Positions 50,935 through 60,535 of a stretch of 64,000 bases of DNA are shown here, piece after piece. Below the pieces are notes generated by a model, which was not told where the DNA came from, ran no database searches, and saw only the letters and a list, made by a program, of their open reading frames with translations. Position numbers and translations under genes: made by a program. The stretch's first letter is position 1, and every line of letters begins with the position of its first letter. The stretch spans positions 62,001 through 126,000 of the forward strand of contig CANLMQ010000003.1 in the NCBI GenBank assembly GCA_947492175.1, in the 5' to 3' direction. This DNA is from an uncultured Draconibacterium sp. GTDB lineage: Bacteria > Bacteroidota > Bacteroidia > Bacteroidales > Prolixibacteraceae.

Positions 50935-52968
50935 TTACTTAAAAAGGCTAACTGCCCATTTGCAGCTGTCTTTTACTTTTTCCTTTTTAATGTTTCCTAT
51001 TACTTCAACTTCATTTTCTCCTTCTTGAAGAGCAACGTTTTCCCACACAAAAATACCGTAATTGCCAGACACTGTTCCCATCGACTTTCCATTCACAAAA
51101 AGTTCAGCTTCTTTACAATTAGAATAAGCTCTAACTTTTGTATTAGCTACATTTCTGGTTGTGTATCTTTTCTGAGCAATATGCACAAAATAATCGTCTT
51201 TGTTCCAGTTCGCTTTGTAAAACCAGAAAGCATCTTTTTTAATTTTACGGTCGAAAGTTACCAGTCCTTTGTCGTTGCGTCCGAATACGTCGCCTTCGGT
51301 ACGGTGTGCTGCACCAAAATCAAACATGTTCCAGATGTATGTTCCCCACAGGAAAGGACGTTGATCAATAGCTTTCCAATGTTCTTCGTGGAAATGTGCC
51401 TGCCATTCTTCGGGATGCCACATACTGTTAGCCACCGGTTTTTTCAACTCATTGCCATGATGGTAAACACTTCCTCCAGCACCGTATTCACTGATTCCAA
51501 TATTCAGGTTCGGGAAATTTTTGTGCATATTGTCGGCCCACTCTCCAATTTTATCAGGAGTTCCGCCGTACCAGCCAAAATACAGGTTCCAGGCAATGTT
51601 ATCTGTTACCTGGTTTAAGTCTCCTTTTTGGTTACTTGCTGCTGTTGTTGTACGGGTAGGATCTTCACTGTTGGCAAGGGCTTTTAATTCTTTTACATAT
51701 TCAACCGGATCGTCGCCGTCTTGTTTCAGTTCGTTAAATAATCCCCAGAAACAAATAGACGGATGATTATAGTTTTGACGTATCATTTCAATAAGCTGCT
51801 GTTTTCCGTTTTCTTTGAACGATTCCTGGTCAACAAAACCTTTGTCGCGGTAACCGCCCGGGCCTACAAAAGGTATTTCAGACCAGGTAACCAAACCGTT
51901 TTGGTCCAGAAGTTTATAGAAATACGGGTCGTGGGGATAGTGCGAAAGACGGATTGAATTGGCTCCCATTTCTTTAATAAGCGCAATATCTTCTTCGTGG
52001 TGTTCGGGACGAAGTGCGTTGCCGAATTCGCTGCGATCCTGGTGGCGGCATACACCTCGAAGCTGTAAATGTTCGCCATTCAGGAAGAAACCCTTGTTGG
52101 CGTCGACATGGAAATAGCGAAGTCCTAACGGTTGTTCCACCTGATCAATGATTTGTCCGTTTTCTTTCAGTACTACTTCAACACGATAGATGAACGGATC
52201 GGCCATGCCATTCCACAACCTTGGCTTTTCAATACTAAATGGAATGTTTACCTTGTTTGTGCCGGCATTCAAAAGTTTCTCTTTTTTTATTTCGAGTTTC
52301 TCGCCATTAAATACTTTCATTTCCAGCTTGAGGTTCTTTTTCTGAGCCGGATTAGATATTAATACTGAAGTTTCTACTTCTGCTTGTTTGCGCGACACAC
52401 TTTTTTGGGTGAGGTATACACCGGGTGATGCATAATCAAGCGGAGAAATGCAGGCCTGGTCGGTAACAATCAGGTTTACATCGCGGTAAATTCCTCCATA
52501 AAAATTAAAATCGCCCAAAAGTGGCATAATATCGAGTTGTGGAGCATTGTTTACACGAACCATAATCTGATTTTCTTTTCCATACTCGATATTGTTGGTT
52601 ATTTCAAAAATGAACGATGTGTAACCACCCCGATGCTCTCCAATGTGTTTGCCATTGATAAATACATTTGAGATGGTATTAACTCCGTCGAATTTGAGAA
52701 ATAAACGTTTCCCTTTGTAGGAAGAATCGATAAAAAGCGATTTTTCGTAATTGCCCAGTCCACGGTAATAATCCAACTCGCCGTTGGGGGCATCGGTTCG
52801 GTTCCAGGTGTGTGGAATATCAACACGTTCCGATACGTTTTTCCGAACCACATAACCTGGAGTAAACTGCCAGTCGTTATTTAATAATATTTGTTTTCGG
52901 CTAGCCTTTGCCGGTAAATATGCGGCGAGTATTAAGACCAGTAACACACACAATTTCAACTTCATCAC
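50935..52968 (-). CDS. GH2 glycoside hydrolase, beta-galactosidase-like (A)
   Basis: Secreted GH2 enzyme of 677 residues with a signal peptide (1-22, ending A-K-A). It has an N-terminal sugar-binding domain, an Ig-like domain and a TIM barrel; acid/base Glu413 in G-L-F-N-E-L, nucleophile Glu494 in G-I-S-E-Y-G-A-G-G. There is a short C-terminal domain (A-E-L-F-V-N-G-K-S-M-G-T). It is clearly paralogous to the GH2 at 54.7-56.8 kb (shared R-G-V-C-R-H-Q-D-like and S-Y-L/T-Y-I-W-N-M-F-D-F text). It is 53 bp before GH20 in one transcript, and begins after a strong terminator. Confidence 0.93.
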   Translation of the reverse strand: MMKLKLCVLLVLILAAYLPAKASRKQILLNNDWQFTPGYVVRKNVSERVDIPHTWNRTDAPNGELDYYRGLGNYEKSLFIDSSYKGKRLFLKFDGVNTISNVFINGKHIGEHRGGYTSFIFEITNNIEYGKENQIMVRVNNAPQLDIMPLLGDFNFYGGIYRDVNLIVTDQACISPLDYASPGVYLTQKSVSRKQAEVETSVLISNPAQKKNLKLEMKVFNGEKLEIKKEKLLNAGTNKVNIPFSIEKPRLWNGMADPFIYRVEVVLKENGQIIDQVEQPLGLRYFHVDANKGFFLNGEHLQLRGVCRHQDRSEFGNALRPEHHEEDIALIKEMGANSIRLSHYPHDPYFYKLLDQNGLVTWSEIPFVGPGGYRDKGFVDQESFKENGKQQLIEMIRQNYNHPSICFWGLFNELKQDGDDPVEYVKELKALANSEDPTRTTTAASNQKGDLNQVTDNIAWNLYFGWYGGTPDKIGEWADNMHKNFPNLNIGISEYGAGGSVYHHGNELKKPVANSMWHPEEWQAHFHEEHWKAIDQRPFLWGTYIWNMFDFGAAHRTEGDVFGRNDKGLVTFDRKIKKDAFWFYKANWNKDDYFVHIAQKRYTTRNVANTKVRAYSNCKEAELFVNGKSMGTVSGNYGIFVWENVALQEGENEVEVIGNIKKEKVKDSCKWAVSLFK

Positions 52969-53025
52969 ATTATATTTTAAATACTTGTTTAATCTTTGGG
53001 ATTATAATTGTGGTTTGCCGGGGAT

Positions 53026-53095
53026 AAAGAGGGGAGCAGCATTAAATATTCTGTTTATTATTCTTTACTATTTAATTGATGCTGCTCCTCTCTTT
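53026..53095. terminator. Very long hairpin terminator between GH29 and GH2
   Basis: AAAGAGGGGAGCAGCAT pairs with ATGCTGCTCCTCTCTTT (17 pairs, one G-T), continued by TTAAATA with an AT-rich counterpart. A T-run follows on the plus strand and an A-rich one on the other. It is downstream of GH29 on the minus strand and so probably stops that transcript. The paired arms are much longer than in ordinary terminators. Confidence 0.8.
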
Positions 53096-53144
53096 TTGAT
53101 TGACGAATATTTTAACACTTGTTTTAATAACCTGCAAACAGGTT

Positions 53145-54569
53145 CTAGGTTAAAGCTTTTTGATGAAATTTGCCCGACTCTTTATCTGCAATTTCCAAAA
53201 CAATAACAAATGGCTCTTTGGTGTTTACCTTGCCTGGTGCTACAAAATATTCGTTTTTACTGATTTGTTCAATATTAAGTGCTTCGCCCTGGTTGCTAAT
53301 CAGATAAGCTTTTTCAAGAGTTTGTCCTTTTTCCAATTTTACACGATATTTACCGGTAACCGGGTTATTGAAAACTCCCATATAAACTTTACCTGTTTTT
53401 TCATTTTTGGTGAAGTAGCCCCAGCCTTGCTTTTGCAGACCGGCAGGTTTACAACCGTATATTGCCTCGCTGTTTGTTTTCATCCATTTACCAATCTCCT
53501 TTGCTATATAACGTTCTTCGGAACGGATATCGCCATTTCCCATTGGGCCGAAATTAAGCAGGAAGTTGCCGTTTTGCGAAGTGCATTGAACCAGCATTTC
53601 TATTAATTCAAGAGGCGATTTTACGTGGCTGATGCTCCAGTCTTTGTGGTATCCCCACTGGTTTTCTGGTACAGTCATACAACATTCCCAATCACGTGTA
53701 AGCACTTCTTTGTTCCAGGGTTCTGGCAAGCGGCGTTCGTACCCCGATTCGTAATCGCCCATAAGAACACCATTGCTGTCGAAATGGCGACTTCCAAATT
53801 CATCGGCTCTCATTCGGCTGTTTACAATAAGACCCGGGCGCAAATCCTTCAGCAGTTTTTCAAGTTCGTAAGAGAATCTTCCATTCTTTTTCCACGAATT
53901 GTCCCAGGTACCGTCGAACCAAAGGCCTTTAACTTCAGGGTAGCGGGTAACCAACTCTACCAATTGGTTTTTTGTGTATTCTTTCAGCCTTTCAAAAGCT
54001 TCTTCATCTTCTTTCGACTTAATATCGTAACGCCAGTCGGGATGATGCCAGTCCAGTACCGAATAGTATAAATTTACGTCGATACCAACAGCCGTATAAG
54101 CATCTACAAATTCGCGCAGTAAATCTTTTTTGTACGGAGTTGATTCGATATCAAAATCGGTGTATTCGCTGGGCCAAAGGCAAAAACCTTCATGATGTTT
54201 GGTGGTAATGGTTACATATTTTACACCCATTTCTTTCGCCATAGTTGCCCATTCAACCGGATTGTATTTTTCGATTGAAAACTGCTTGTGTAAATCGGCC
54301 CAGGTTTCTTTCGGTATTTTAGCATAAGACTTCAGAAATTCGGCAGCACCGGGGTAAGTTTTCCCTTCCCAAATTCCTCCGGGTATGGAGTAAAGCCCCC
54401 AGTGGATAAATTGGCCAAAACGGTTCGATCTCCATTTTTTCATTGCTTCATCCTGGCGAGGCAATCCATTGTATTGGCCATATTTTACATCCTTTGAGGA
54501 TGTTGGTTGTGCAATTACAGCAGTAGCAAACACACTTAATACCAATAGGCTTAAAAGTAATTTTCTCAT
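53145..54569 (-). CDS. GH29 alpha-L-fucosidase
   Basis: Secreted alpha-L-fucosidase. The start at 54569 (M-R-K-L-L-L-S-L-L-V-L) is preferred because it gives a clean signal peptide; the frame could open 60 bases earlier. The barrel has R-F-G-Q-F-I-H-W-G-L-Y, T-T-K-H-H-E-G-F-C-L-W and nucleophile Asp219 in L-W-F-D-G-T-W. A C-terminal beta domain follows (about 370 onward). It removes terminal alpha-linked L-fucose, commonly alpha-1,2/1,3/1,4/1,6 in glycoproteins or algal glycans. Two GH2 genes flank it; the upstream GH2 ends 90 bases before it and is probably co-transcribed. Confidence 0.95.
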   Translation of the reverse strand: MRKLLLSLLVLSVFATAVIAQPTSSKDVKYGQYNGLPRQDEAMKKWRSNRFGQFIHWGLYSIPGGIWEGKTYPGAAEFLKSYAKIPKETWADLHKQFSIEKYNPVEWATMAKEMGVKYVTITTKHHEGFCLWPSEYTDFDIESTPYKKDLLREFVDAYTAVGIDVNLYYSVLDWHHPDWRYDIKSKEDEEAFERLKEYTKNQLVELVTRYPEVKGLWFDGTWDNSWKKNGRFSYELEKLLKDLRPGLIVNSRMRADEFGSRHFDSNGVLMGDYESGYERRLPEPWNKEVLTRDWECCMTVPENQWGYHKDWSISHVKSPLELIEMLVQCTSQNGNFLLNFGPMGNGDIRSEERYIAKEIGKWMKTNSEAIYGCKPAGLQKQGWGYFTKNEKTGKVYMGVFNNPVTGKYRVKLEKGQTLEKAYLISNQGEALNIEQISKNEYFVAPGKVNTKEPFVIVLEIADKESGKFHQKALT

Positions 54570-54659
54570 ATAGTTCTTATTAATTCTTATTTTATTAGTT
54601 ATTTCTTTTAGTGGATTGAAAAACAACAACTCCGAAAGATGGAGAAGATTTAAATCTGC

Positions 54660-56774
54660 TTAAAATCCAAAATGTGCATTATTATTGAGGTATTCCAGGC
54701 TTTCGCGTTTCTTTTCTCCGGTATAGATCCACTCAATTTTGTCGTTAATGGTTTCGCCGTTGTTAACTCCAACAGCTTCAATTGTATTGGTACCTTCCTG
54801 TAATTTTACATTTTCGAAAATATAATGTACATCGGTAGTTCCATTTTTAATCCCGGTAAGTTCTTTGCCGTTGAGGTAGACCTTTGGTTGTCCGATATTG
54901 GAATACACAGTTACGGATGTCAGTTGTTTTTCGCGGTCGGTATTACGACGTTGTGTAAGGTAAAGAACAGGCTCTTTACTCCAGTTGGCTTTGTACCAGT
55001 AAAAAGCATCTTTTCTGATTTTACGGTCGAATGTAATCAATCCTTTCAAGTTTCGGGCTTCAACTCCTCCCCGCTTCCACATAGGCACAGCAAAGTCGAA
55101 CATATTCCAAAGATATGAAGCGGTTATGTAGGGATGTTTTTCAATTACGCCCCATTGAATTTCGTGCATTTTAGTTTGATATGTTTCCGGGAAATAGTCA
55201 TCCCACCAGCGAATAGTGTTGCCAAGATACTCGGTTTGATGATGAATGTTGGAGTCGGCACCATATTCGGTAAGCATTAACTTGTGTCCCGGGTAATTTT
55301 TCTCAAGACCTTCAACCCAGCCTTTAATATCAGGAATTGTTTTTTCGTACCAGCCAAAATAGCGGTTCATCCCCTGTATATCGGCATTCAGATTGACCGG
55401 ATGTTCCATGTGACCATAACCGTTAACGGACACGGTATTACGCCCGGGATCTTCGTTTTTTGCCAGATCATGCATTTCCTGTGTAAGCTGGGCAGTGTAT
55501 TCGTGAGGGCGGTAAACTTCGTTGTGTAGTCCCCACACGTAAATTGATGGGTGGTTGTAACTCTGGCGAATCAGCTCGCGCAATTGTTGTTTGGCATTTG
55601 GTCCTTCTTCTCCTGTTACGCGGTTTACAAAAGGCACTTCTGCCCAAATAAGCAGCCCCAGGCTGTCGCATTTTGAGTAGATGTAGTCTGACTGCTGGTA
55701 ATGAGCGAAACGAATGGTAGTTGCTCCCATTTCCATTATCATTTGCAGGTCAGAATCGTGATGTTTGTTTTCCAGTGCGCTGCCCAATTGCCACCAGTCC
55801 TGGTGACGGCACACTCCGTACATCGGGTATTTTTCTCCGTTTAGAAATACTCCTTTCCCGGCCACTACTTCAATTGTGCGCAATCCCAGAGGTTGAATTA
55901 CACTGTCAATAACTTTATTATCCGCCTTAAGTGTAGTAACTACTCTGTATAAGTATGGATCTTTTAAGCCCTGCCACAAATGTGGTTTACGGATGGTATA
56001 GTTGTGTACATAACTTTGTATTCCTTGTGGAGAAAGATTGATATCGGTTGAAGCGTTGTCAACATTCTTTCCATTCATATCCTCTATCCGGGTTTCAAGT
56101 GTCACCTGGCGGTTGTGCAGATTTTTATTGGCCAATTTTACTTTTACGCTTACTTCTGCACTTTTTGAACTCACATTGCGCTGACTGATATACACTCCGT
56201 TTGAGGCATAATCGCTAACAGCAATATTAACTTTATCGGTAATAATCATCCAAACGGGGCGGTAAATTCCACCGTATACTCCAAACAAACTATGATTTAC
56301 AGGTACAACATCAGGACGTGAGGTATTGTCGACTTTTACAAGGATTTCGTTATCCTGTCCCCAGTTCAATACTGGTGAAATGTCGAAAGCAAAAGCAGAA
56401 TAACCACCTTTATGATTCCCCACAAACGAACCGTTGACATAAAGTTCTGCAACCTGGCCCACTCCTTCGAAGCGCAAAAAAATACGCTTGTCTTTTAGTT
56501 CTTCTGATGCGTGAAACGACTTCCGGTAATATGCTTCGCCGGCATAAAAATCGTTGTGTTTTACCTGCATATCCTTGGCATTCCAGGTATGCGGAATAGT
56601 AACTTCCTTCCACTTTTTATCCCAGCTGTTTAAAAAAGTAACCTGATTCTTCGGGAATGGCCCTTTTTTGAATTGCCATCCTTCATTAAAAGAATGTACT
56701 TTTCGTCCCTGCGCCATTGCACCGTAAATACAGCAAATAAGCAACAGAAATACTAATACTCCCCCTTTTCTCAT
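54660..56774 (-). CDS. GH2 glycoside hydrolase, beta-galactosidase-like (B)
   Basis: Secreted GH2 enzyme of 704 residues with a signal peptide (1-21, ending A-M-A-Q). Sugar-binding domain, Ig-like domain and TIM barrel are in the usual order; acid/base Glu419 in G-L-H-N-E-V-Y, nucleophile Glu503 in M-L-T-E-Y-G-A-D-S. It is a close paralogue of the GH2 at 51-53 kb but differs around the barrel opening (D-W-W-Q-L-G-S-A-L-E). It is the first gene of the minus-strand carbohydrase series. A TTAACGTTAA palindrome (56794-56803) lies 20 bases before its start and may be an operator. Confidence 0.93.
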   Translation of the reverse strand: MRKGGVLVFLLLICCIYGAMAQGRKVHSFNEGWQFKKGPFPKNQVTFLNSWDKKWKEVTIPHTWNAKDMQVKHNDFYAGEAYYRKSFHASEELKDKRIFLRFEGVGQVAELYVNGSFVGNHKGGYSAFAFDISPVLNWGQDNEILVKVDNTSRPDVVPVNHSLFGVYGGIYRPVWMIITDKVNIAVSDYASNGVYISQRNVSSKSAEVSVKVKLANKNLHNRQVTLETRIEDMNGKNVDNASTDINLSPQGIQSYVHNYTIRKPHLWQGLKDPYLYRVVTTLKADNKVIDSVIQPLGLRTIEVVAGKGVFLNGEKYPMYGVCRHQDWWQLGSALENKHHDSDLQMIMEMGATTIRFAHYQQSDYIYSKCDSLGLLIWAEVPFVNRVTGEEGPNAKQQLRELIRQSYNHPSIYVWGLHNEVYRPHEYTAQLTQEMHDLAKNEDPGRNTVSVNGYGHMEHPVNLNADIQGMNRYFGWYEKTIPDIKGWVEGLEKNYPGHKLMLTEYGADSNIHHQTEYLGNTIRWWDDYFPETYQTKMHEIQWGVIEKHPYITASYLWNMFDFAVPMWKRGGVEARNLKGLITFDRKIRKDAFYWYKANWSKEPVLYLTQRRNTDREKQLTSVTVYSNIGQPKVYLNGKELTGIKNGTTDVHYIFENVKLQEGTNTIEAVGVNNGETINDKIEWIYTGEKKRESLEYLNNNAHFGF

Positions 56775-57220
56775 TATTCAATTATTTATAAAATTAACGT
56801 TAACTTTTATACAAGGCCAAACCTAAGAAATACACCTGTTAACGCAAAACAAGGCCGATCAAAAAAATATGGAAACGGTTATTATTAATATTCTGTTATA
56901 AACAGTAGAAATTAAAATAGAATTTTAGTCCCTGCAACTTTTTATCTCACCCAAAAGATATGAAACAGGATGGATTTGAATATTGATTACCGCACTGACT
57001 ACTGCCCAAAACTCACAAACGAGACTCTGAAATTTACAATTTGTATATTTTTCTTGAATGGTTCATTGGTTTGATTATCAGGCTGTAAATGTCTGGGCTA
57101 AAATTGGAGGTACTTATTCTTTTCTTTCTACTGATTTTGATAAAACGATGAACAAAAAGAGTAAGAGCAATTCTGGGATTACTGATTATTTTGTCTTACA
57201 ATAAAATTAAATCTATTTAT
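56775..57220. other. Divergent intergenic region with a 48-codon frame
   Basis: This gap separates two divergent genes. Besides the TTAACGTTAA palindrome near its left end it contains a frame from ATG at 57058 to TAA at 57204 (starting M-V-H-W-F-D-Y-Q-A-V-N-V-W-A-K-I-G-G), which overlaps the first start option of the next gene. The peptide has alternating polar and aromatic residues like a beta-barrel strand, so it may be a relic of an outer-membrane protein. No other feature is seen. Confidence 0.4.
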
Positions 57221-60200
57221 ATGAGAAGTTTTTCACTCATCTTTCTATCATTGTTAATCCTGTCATGGTCGCAGGTTGCCGCGCAAATTCCATCTGTTTT
57301 AACTGAAAACGATTTTTCGACAAAAGACGGAACGGTAACAGATGTGCGAGACGATAAAAAATACGCCTATAAAAAATACGGCGATACGTACTGGTTTATG
57401 CAAAATTTAAACTGGGATGGATATAAAAATAATAACGAATCGACAAGAAATACAGTTGGAGTAACAGCTTCGCAAGATAACAAAGATGGCTTGCTTTACG
57501 GCAGATATTACAGCACTTCGGAAACCAAAGAGAATATTTGTCCGGAAGGATGGACGCTTCCAGCAAAAAGTGATTTAGCAGATCTTGTAAAATCAGTTAG
57601 CGAGGAATATAATCTTCCCGATTTGGTAGCCAATAACACAAAATATTATCTGTTTTGGAAAGCCGCGCATTACTTGAGAGGTGGTACAACCGAAGGAGAG
57701 CAGCCGGTTTGGAAATATGGTACGAAAGCTGATGAAGCCGACCAGGTACAATTTAATAGCTTGCCATCGGGATGGCTAAATGCAGAAGGAACAGCATTTA
57801 ATACAGGTACAAATAAAGGATCGGGGTATTCAACGTTAATGCATGTGCAAGATGGTCAGCTTTACTGGACCGGTACTACCGACACCGGAAACGACAGCCA
57901 CGAAAATTTACGCCATACACAAACCGAAAAATATGGCAATGTGCGTTGTATTAAAAACAAAACCTTTGCCGATACAGAAATAACAACTCCATATCCAACA
58001 ACACTCGAGCTAAAACAAATAAACAGTGCCGAAAAAGAGCGCATTCGTTTGGCACAGGGTCAGAAAAAATACGATCGTCAGCCTACCGGATTTTATCTGT
58101 ATCCGGGAAAGAAGCTGGTTGTAGAAATGGAGGAACTGGTTTCTTCGGAATATGGAAGTCCGGTTCTTACAATCGGAACACTGGGTTTAATCGAAAATAA
58201 ACCCAAAGATTTTCAACTTAAAAGTGGTGTGAATACTATTGAAGGTTCGCAGCATAGTGGTGGATTGGTTTATCTGTCTTACACTACTTCCAGGGCTGAT
58301 TACGATCCTGAAGGAAAGGTTAAAGTTTCTTTTACTTCTGAAAGTGAGCATGTGAGAGCACCTCGTTATGTGTACGGAGTTACCGGCGAAGAAGAGTTTT
58401 CGAGTATGCTGGGACAATACCAGACTCCTGATGTAGTTTTCCATTCCGACTACGCAATTGTAACAGCAACGAGGGAAGATGCTATTTCAATTTCATTAAA
58501 AGAAGACAAACACAAATGGATGAGTACCCTGCATTTGCTTTTTGAAAAAGAAGATGAAATTAGCGGACTTGACGATGACGACGAGAATCCGGTACATCAT
58601 CGTTTATATGCCGGCGAAGTACGTCATTTGTTTACAAAGAATGCAAGCCCTAGTCCCCATGCGAGTTCCGCCGGCTACACTGGTTATCCGGAAGGACATA
58701 CCTGGCGCTACCTAAGCTACACGGGTATTTGGGACCGCTCGTGGATGATCGGACACGAAGTCGGACACCAACACCAGCAACCGGCTTATCAGATTAATAA
58801 ATCAACCGAATCAACTGTAAACATCTATTCCTATTTTTTCGAGCGGCACATTCAGCACGAAAAAGGAAACCTATCGTATAACAGAACCAGTGCCGAAAGA
58901 TGGAAACAGGCTCAGAGTACCTATTTAAACTTACCTGTGGAAAAACGTGTATATGACATGAATGATGACAGCCTGGCTGCAATTATTGGTTTTAACCGCG
59001 ATGAATTACGTTTTATGGTATGGGAACATTTGTTTCTGATTTTTGGGGATGATTTTTATAAAAAGCTGCACCGGGTAACGCGCGAGGAAGGAACAGTTAG
59101 TGGTTCGGAAACCGAAAGACGCAGGTATCTGATTTGGAAAGCATCGAAAATAACCGGTTACGATTTGCGGGAATTTTTTAATCAATGGGGAATCAGACTT
59201 ACAAGCGATTATGACAAGGGTGTACTTAACAAAAAAATTGAAGAGGCTTTAAATGCCGGTAAGATAGTTGAGTTGCCGCGTACTGTAAGTGAATTAATCC
59301 AGGTAACTGGGCAGGATTTACCTGATTGGTGTCCGTTGCCAATGGTTGGTGAAGCAACTCCTGATTTAGACTCGGCACAGAAAGAAGTAGACTGGGCAAA
59401 TGCCAAAAAGAAATACTGCGATTATTCAACTTCTACAGGCACTATTACCGATACACGCGATGGAAAAACGTATACCTATAAAAAATATGGATCACTTGAC
59501 TGGTTTACTGAAAACCTGAATTATTCGGATGAACGATTAAACAATCCTTCTGATCCAAACATGCCTAAATATGTGCTTAGCATTCATCCTGAAACGGAAA
59601 AAGATCCGGCAGGTGAAGTATTTGGAAGAATGTATGTTACTTATGCTTCGCGTGAAATGGCAAAAGACTGGTGCCCTGAAGGGTGGAGAGCAGCTACCAA
59701 ACAGGATTGGATAGACTTGTACGAGGCAGTAAAAGAGGAGTATAACTTAGCAGAAGATCAGGTAGGATCGTGTATGATCTGTGGTGGAGACCAGGATGAT
59801 GAAGCTGATGGGGTGTGGCAAAAAGGAGCTTTAGGTTCTAAAGGTACAAACGAGTTAAGAAAGCAGGTAGGTTTCAATATTTTACCAGCCGGCGTTTACA
59901 ATACCAACACATCAGCCTACGACAGTGGTGATGAAAAAGGAAATAAGGCCAGCTTTTTTGATCCTTCATCGGTTTGGTACCACCAAATATTTACTGCATC
60001 GTCGTTATCGATGGAACGGAAAAACCGCAATTCGCGTCATTATGGATCAATTCGTTGTGTGCGCGAGGCAAAAGATGTAACTTCTTATTCTGAAATAGAA
60101 ACTGGTTCAGAACTAAAGGTTTATCCAAATCCGGTGAATGTGGGATATACTTTTTACGTAGAATCCATTTCGTTACCTAAAAATGCTACAATTAGTGTTT

Positions 60201-60340
60201 ACAGCCTTACCGGGCAATTAATTCAGCAAAAAGCAATAAAACAATCAAAAGAACCATTGAGTATTTCAATGCCTGGTATTTATATTGTAAAATGCGAAAC
60301 AGAAAATAAATCCCGGCAAACTAAAATTTTGATACGTTAA
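57221..60340 (+). CDS. M60-like metallopeptidase with two FISUMP domains and T9SS tail
   Basis: Secreted 1039-residue protein; the start at 57221 (M-R-S-F-S-L-I-F-L) gives a proper signal peptide ending A-A-Q. Domain order: FISUMP domain 1 (about 25-245), a jelly-roll and peptidase M60/enhancin-like part with zinc motif H-E-V-G-H (His512, Glu513, His516) followed by Q-H-Q-Q-P, FISUMP domain 2 (about 745-965), and a C-terminal T9SS sorting domain (Y-P-N-P-V-N, ending Q-T-K-I-L-I-R). M60 proteases cleave O-glycosylated proteins such as mucins. The two FISUMP copies share T-x-D-x-R-D-x-K and C-P-E-G-W text. The protein is exported through type IX secretion and anchored or released. Confidence 0.9.
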   Translation: MRSFSLIFLSLLILSWSQVAAQIPSVLTENDFSTKDGTVTDVRDDKKYAYKKYGDTYWFMQNLNWDGYKNNNESTRNTVGVTASQDNKDGLLYGRYYSTSETKENICPEGWTLPAKSDLADLVKSVSEEYNLPDLVANNTKYYLFWKAAHYLRGGTTEGEQPVWKYGTKADEADQVQFNSLPSGWLNAEGTAFNTGTNKGSGYSTLMHVQDGQLYWTGTTDTGNDSHENLRHTQTEKYGNVRCIKNKTFADTEITTPYPTTLELKQINSAEKERIRLAQGQKKYDRQPTGFYLYPGKKLVVEMEELVSSEYGSPVLTIGTLGLIENKPKDFQLKSGVNTIEGSQHSGGLVYLSYTTSRADYDPEGKVKVSFTSESEHVRAPRYVYGVTGEEEFSSMLGQYQTPDVVFHSDYAIVTATREDAISISLKEDKHKWMSTLHLLFEKEDEISGLDDDDENPVHHRLYAGEVRHLFTKNASPSPHASSAGYTGYPEGHTWRYLSYTGIWDRSWMIGHEVGHQHQQPAYQINKSTESTVNIYSYFFERHIQHEKGNLSYNRTSAERWKQAQSTYLNLPVEKRVYDMNDDSLAAIIGFNRDELRFMVWEHLFLIFGDDFYKKLHRVTREEGTVSGSETERRRYLIWKASKITGYDLREFFNQWGIRLTSDYDKGVLNKKIEEALNAGKIVELPRTVSELIQVTGQDLPDWCPLPMVGEATPDLDSAQKEVDWANAKKKYCDYSTSTGTITDTRDGKTYTYKKYGSLDWFTENLNYSDERLNNPSDPNMPKYVLSIHPETEKDPAGEVFGRMYVTYASREMAKDWCPEGWRAATKQDWIDLYEAVKEEYNLAEDQVGSCMICGGDQDDEADGVWQKGALGSKGTNELRKQVGFNILPAGVYNTNTSAYDSGDEKGNKASFFDPSSVWYHQIFTASSLSMERKNRNSRHYGSIRCVREAKDVTSYSEIETGSELKVYPNPVNVGYTFYVESISLPKNATISVYSLTGQLIQQKAIKQSKEPLSISMPGIYIVKCETENKSRQTKILIR

Positions 60341-60535
60341 TTTCACAACATAGACGTGCTGAAAAACAGACTGAAGAAGTATGCGATTAACAATCTCACA
60401 CCTTGGAGGCCTGTTTTTCTTTTTTAGGCCCTGGATGCTTGTATTCACAAAAACGAACTGAGATATTATTTATATAGCCCGGTTTTTATGAAAGATTCAG
60501 ATAAACAACAATTCAGGTAAAATAGCATCAGAAAA

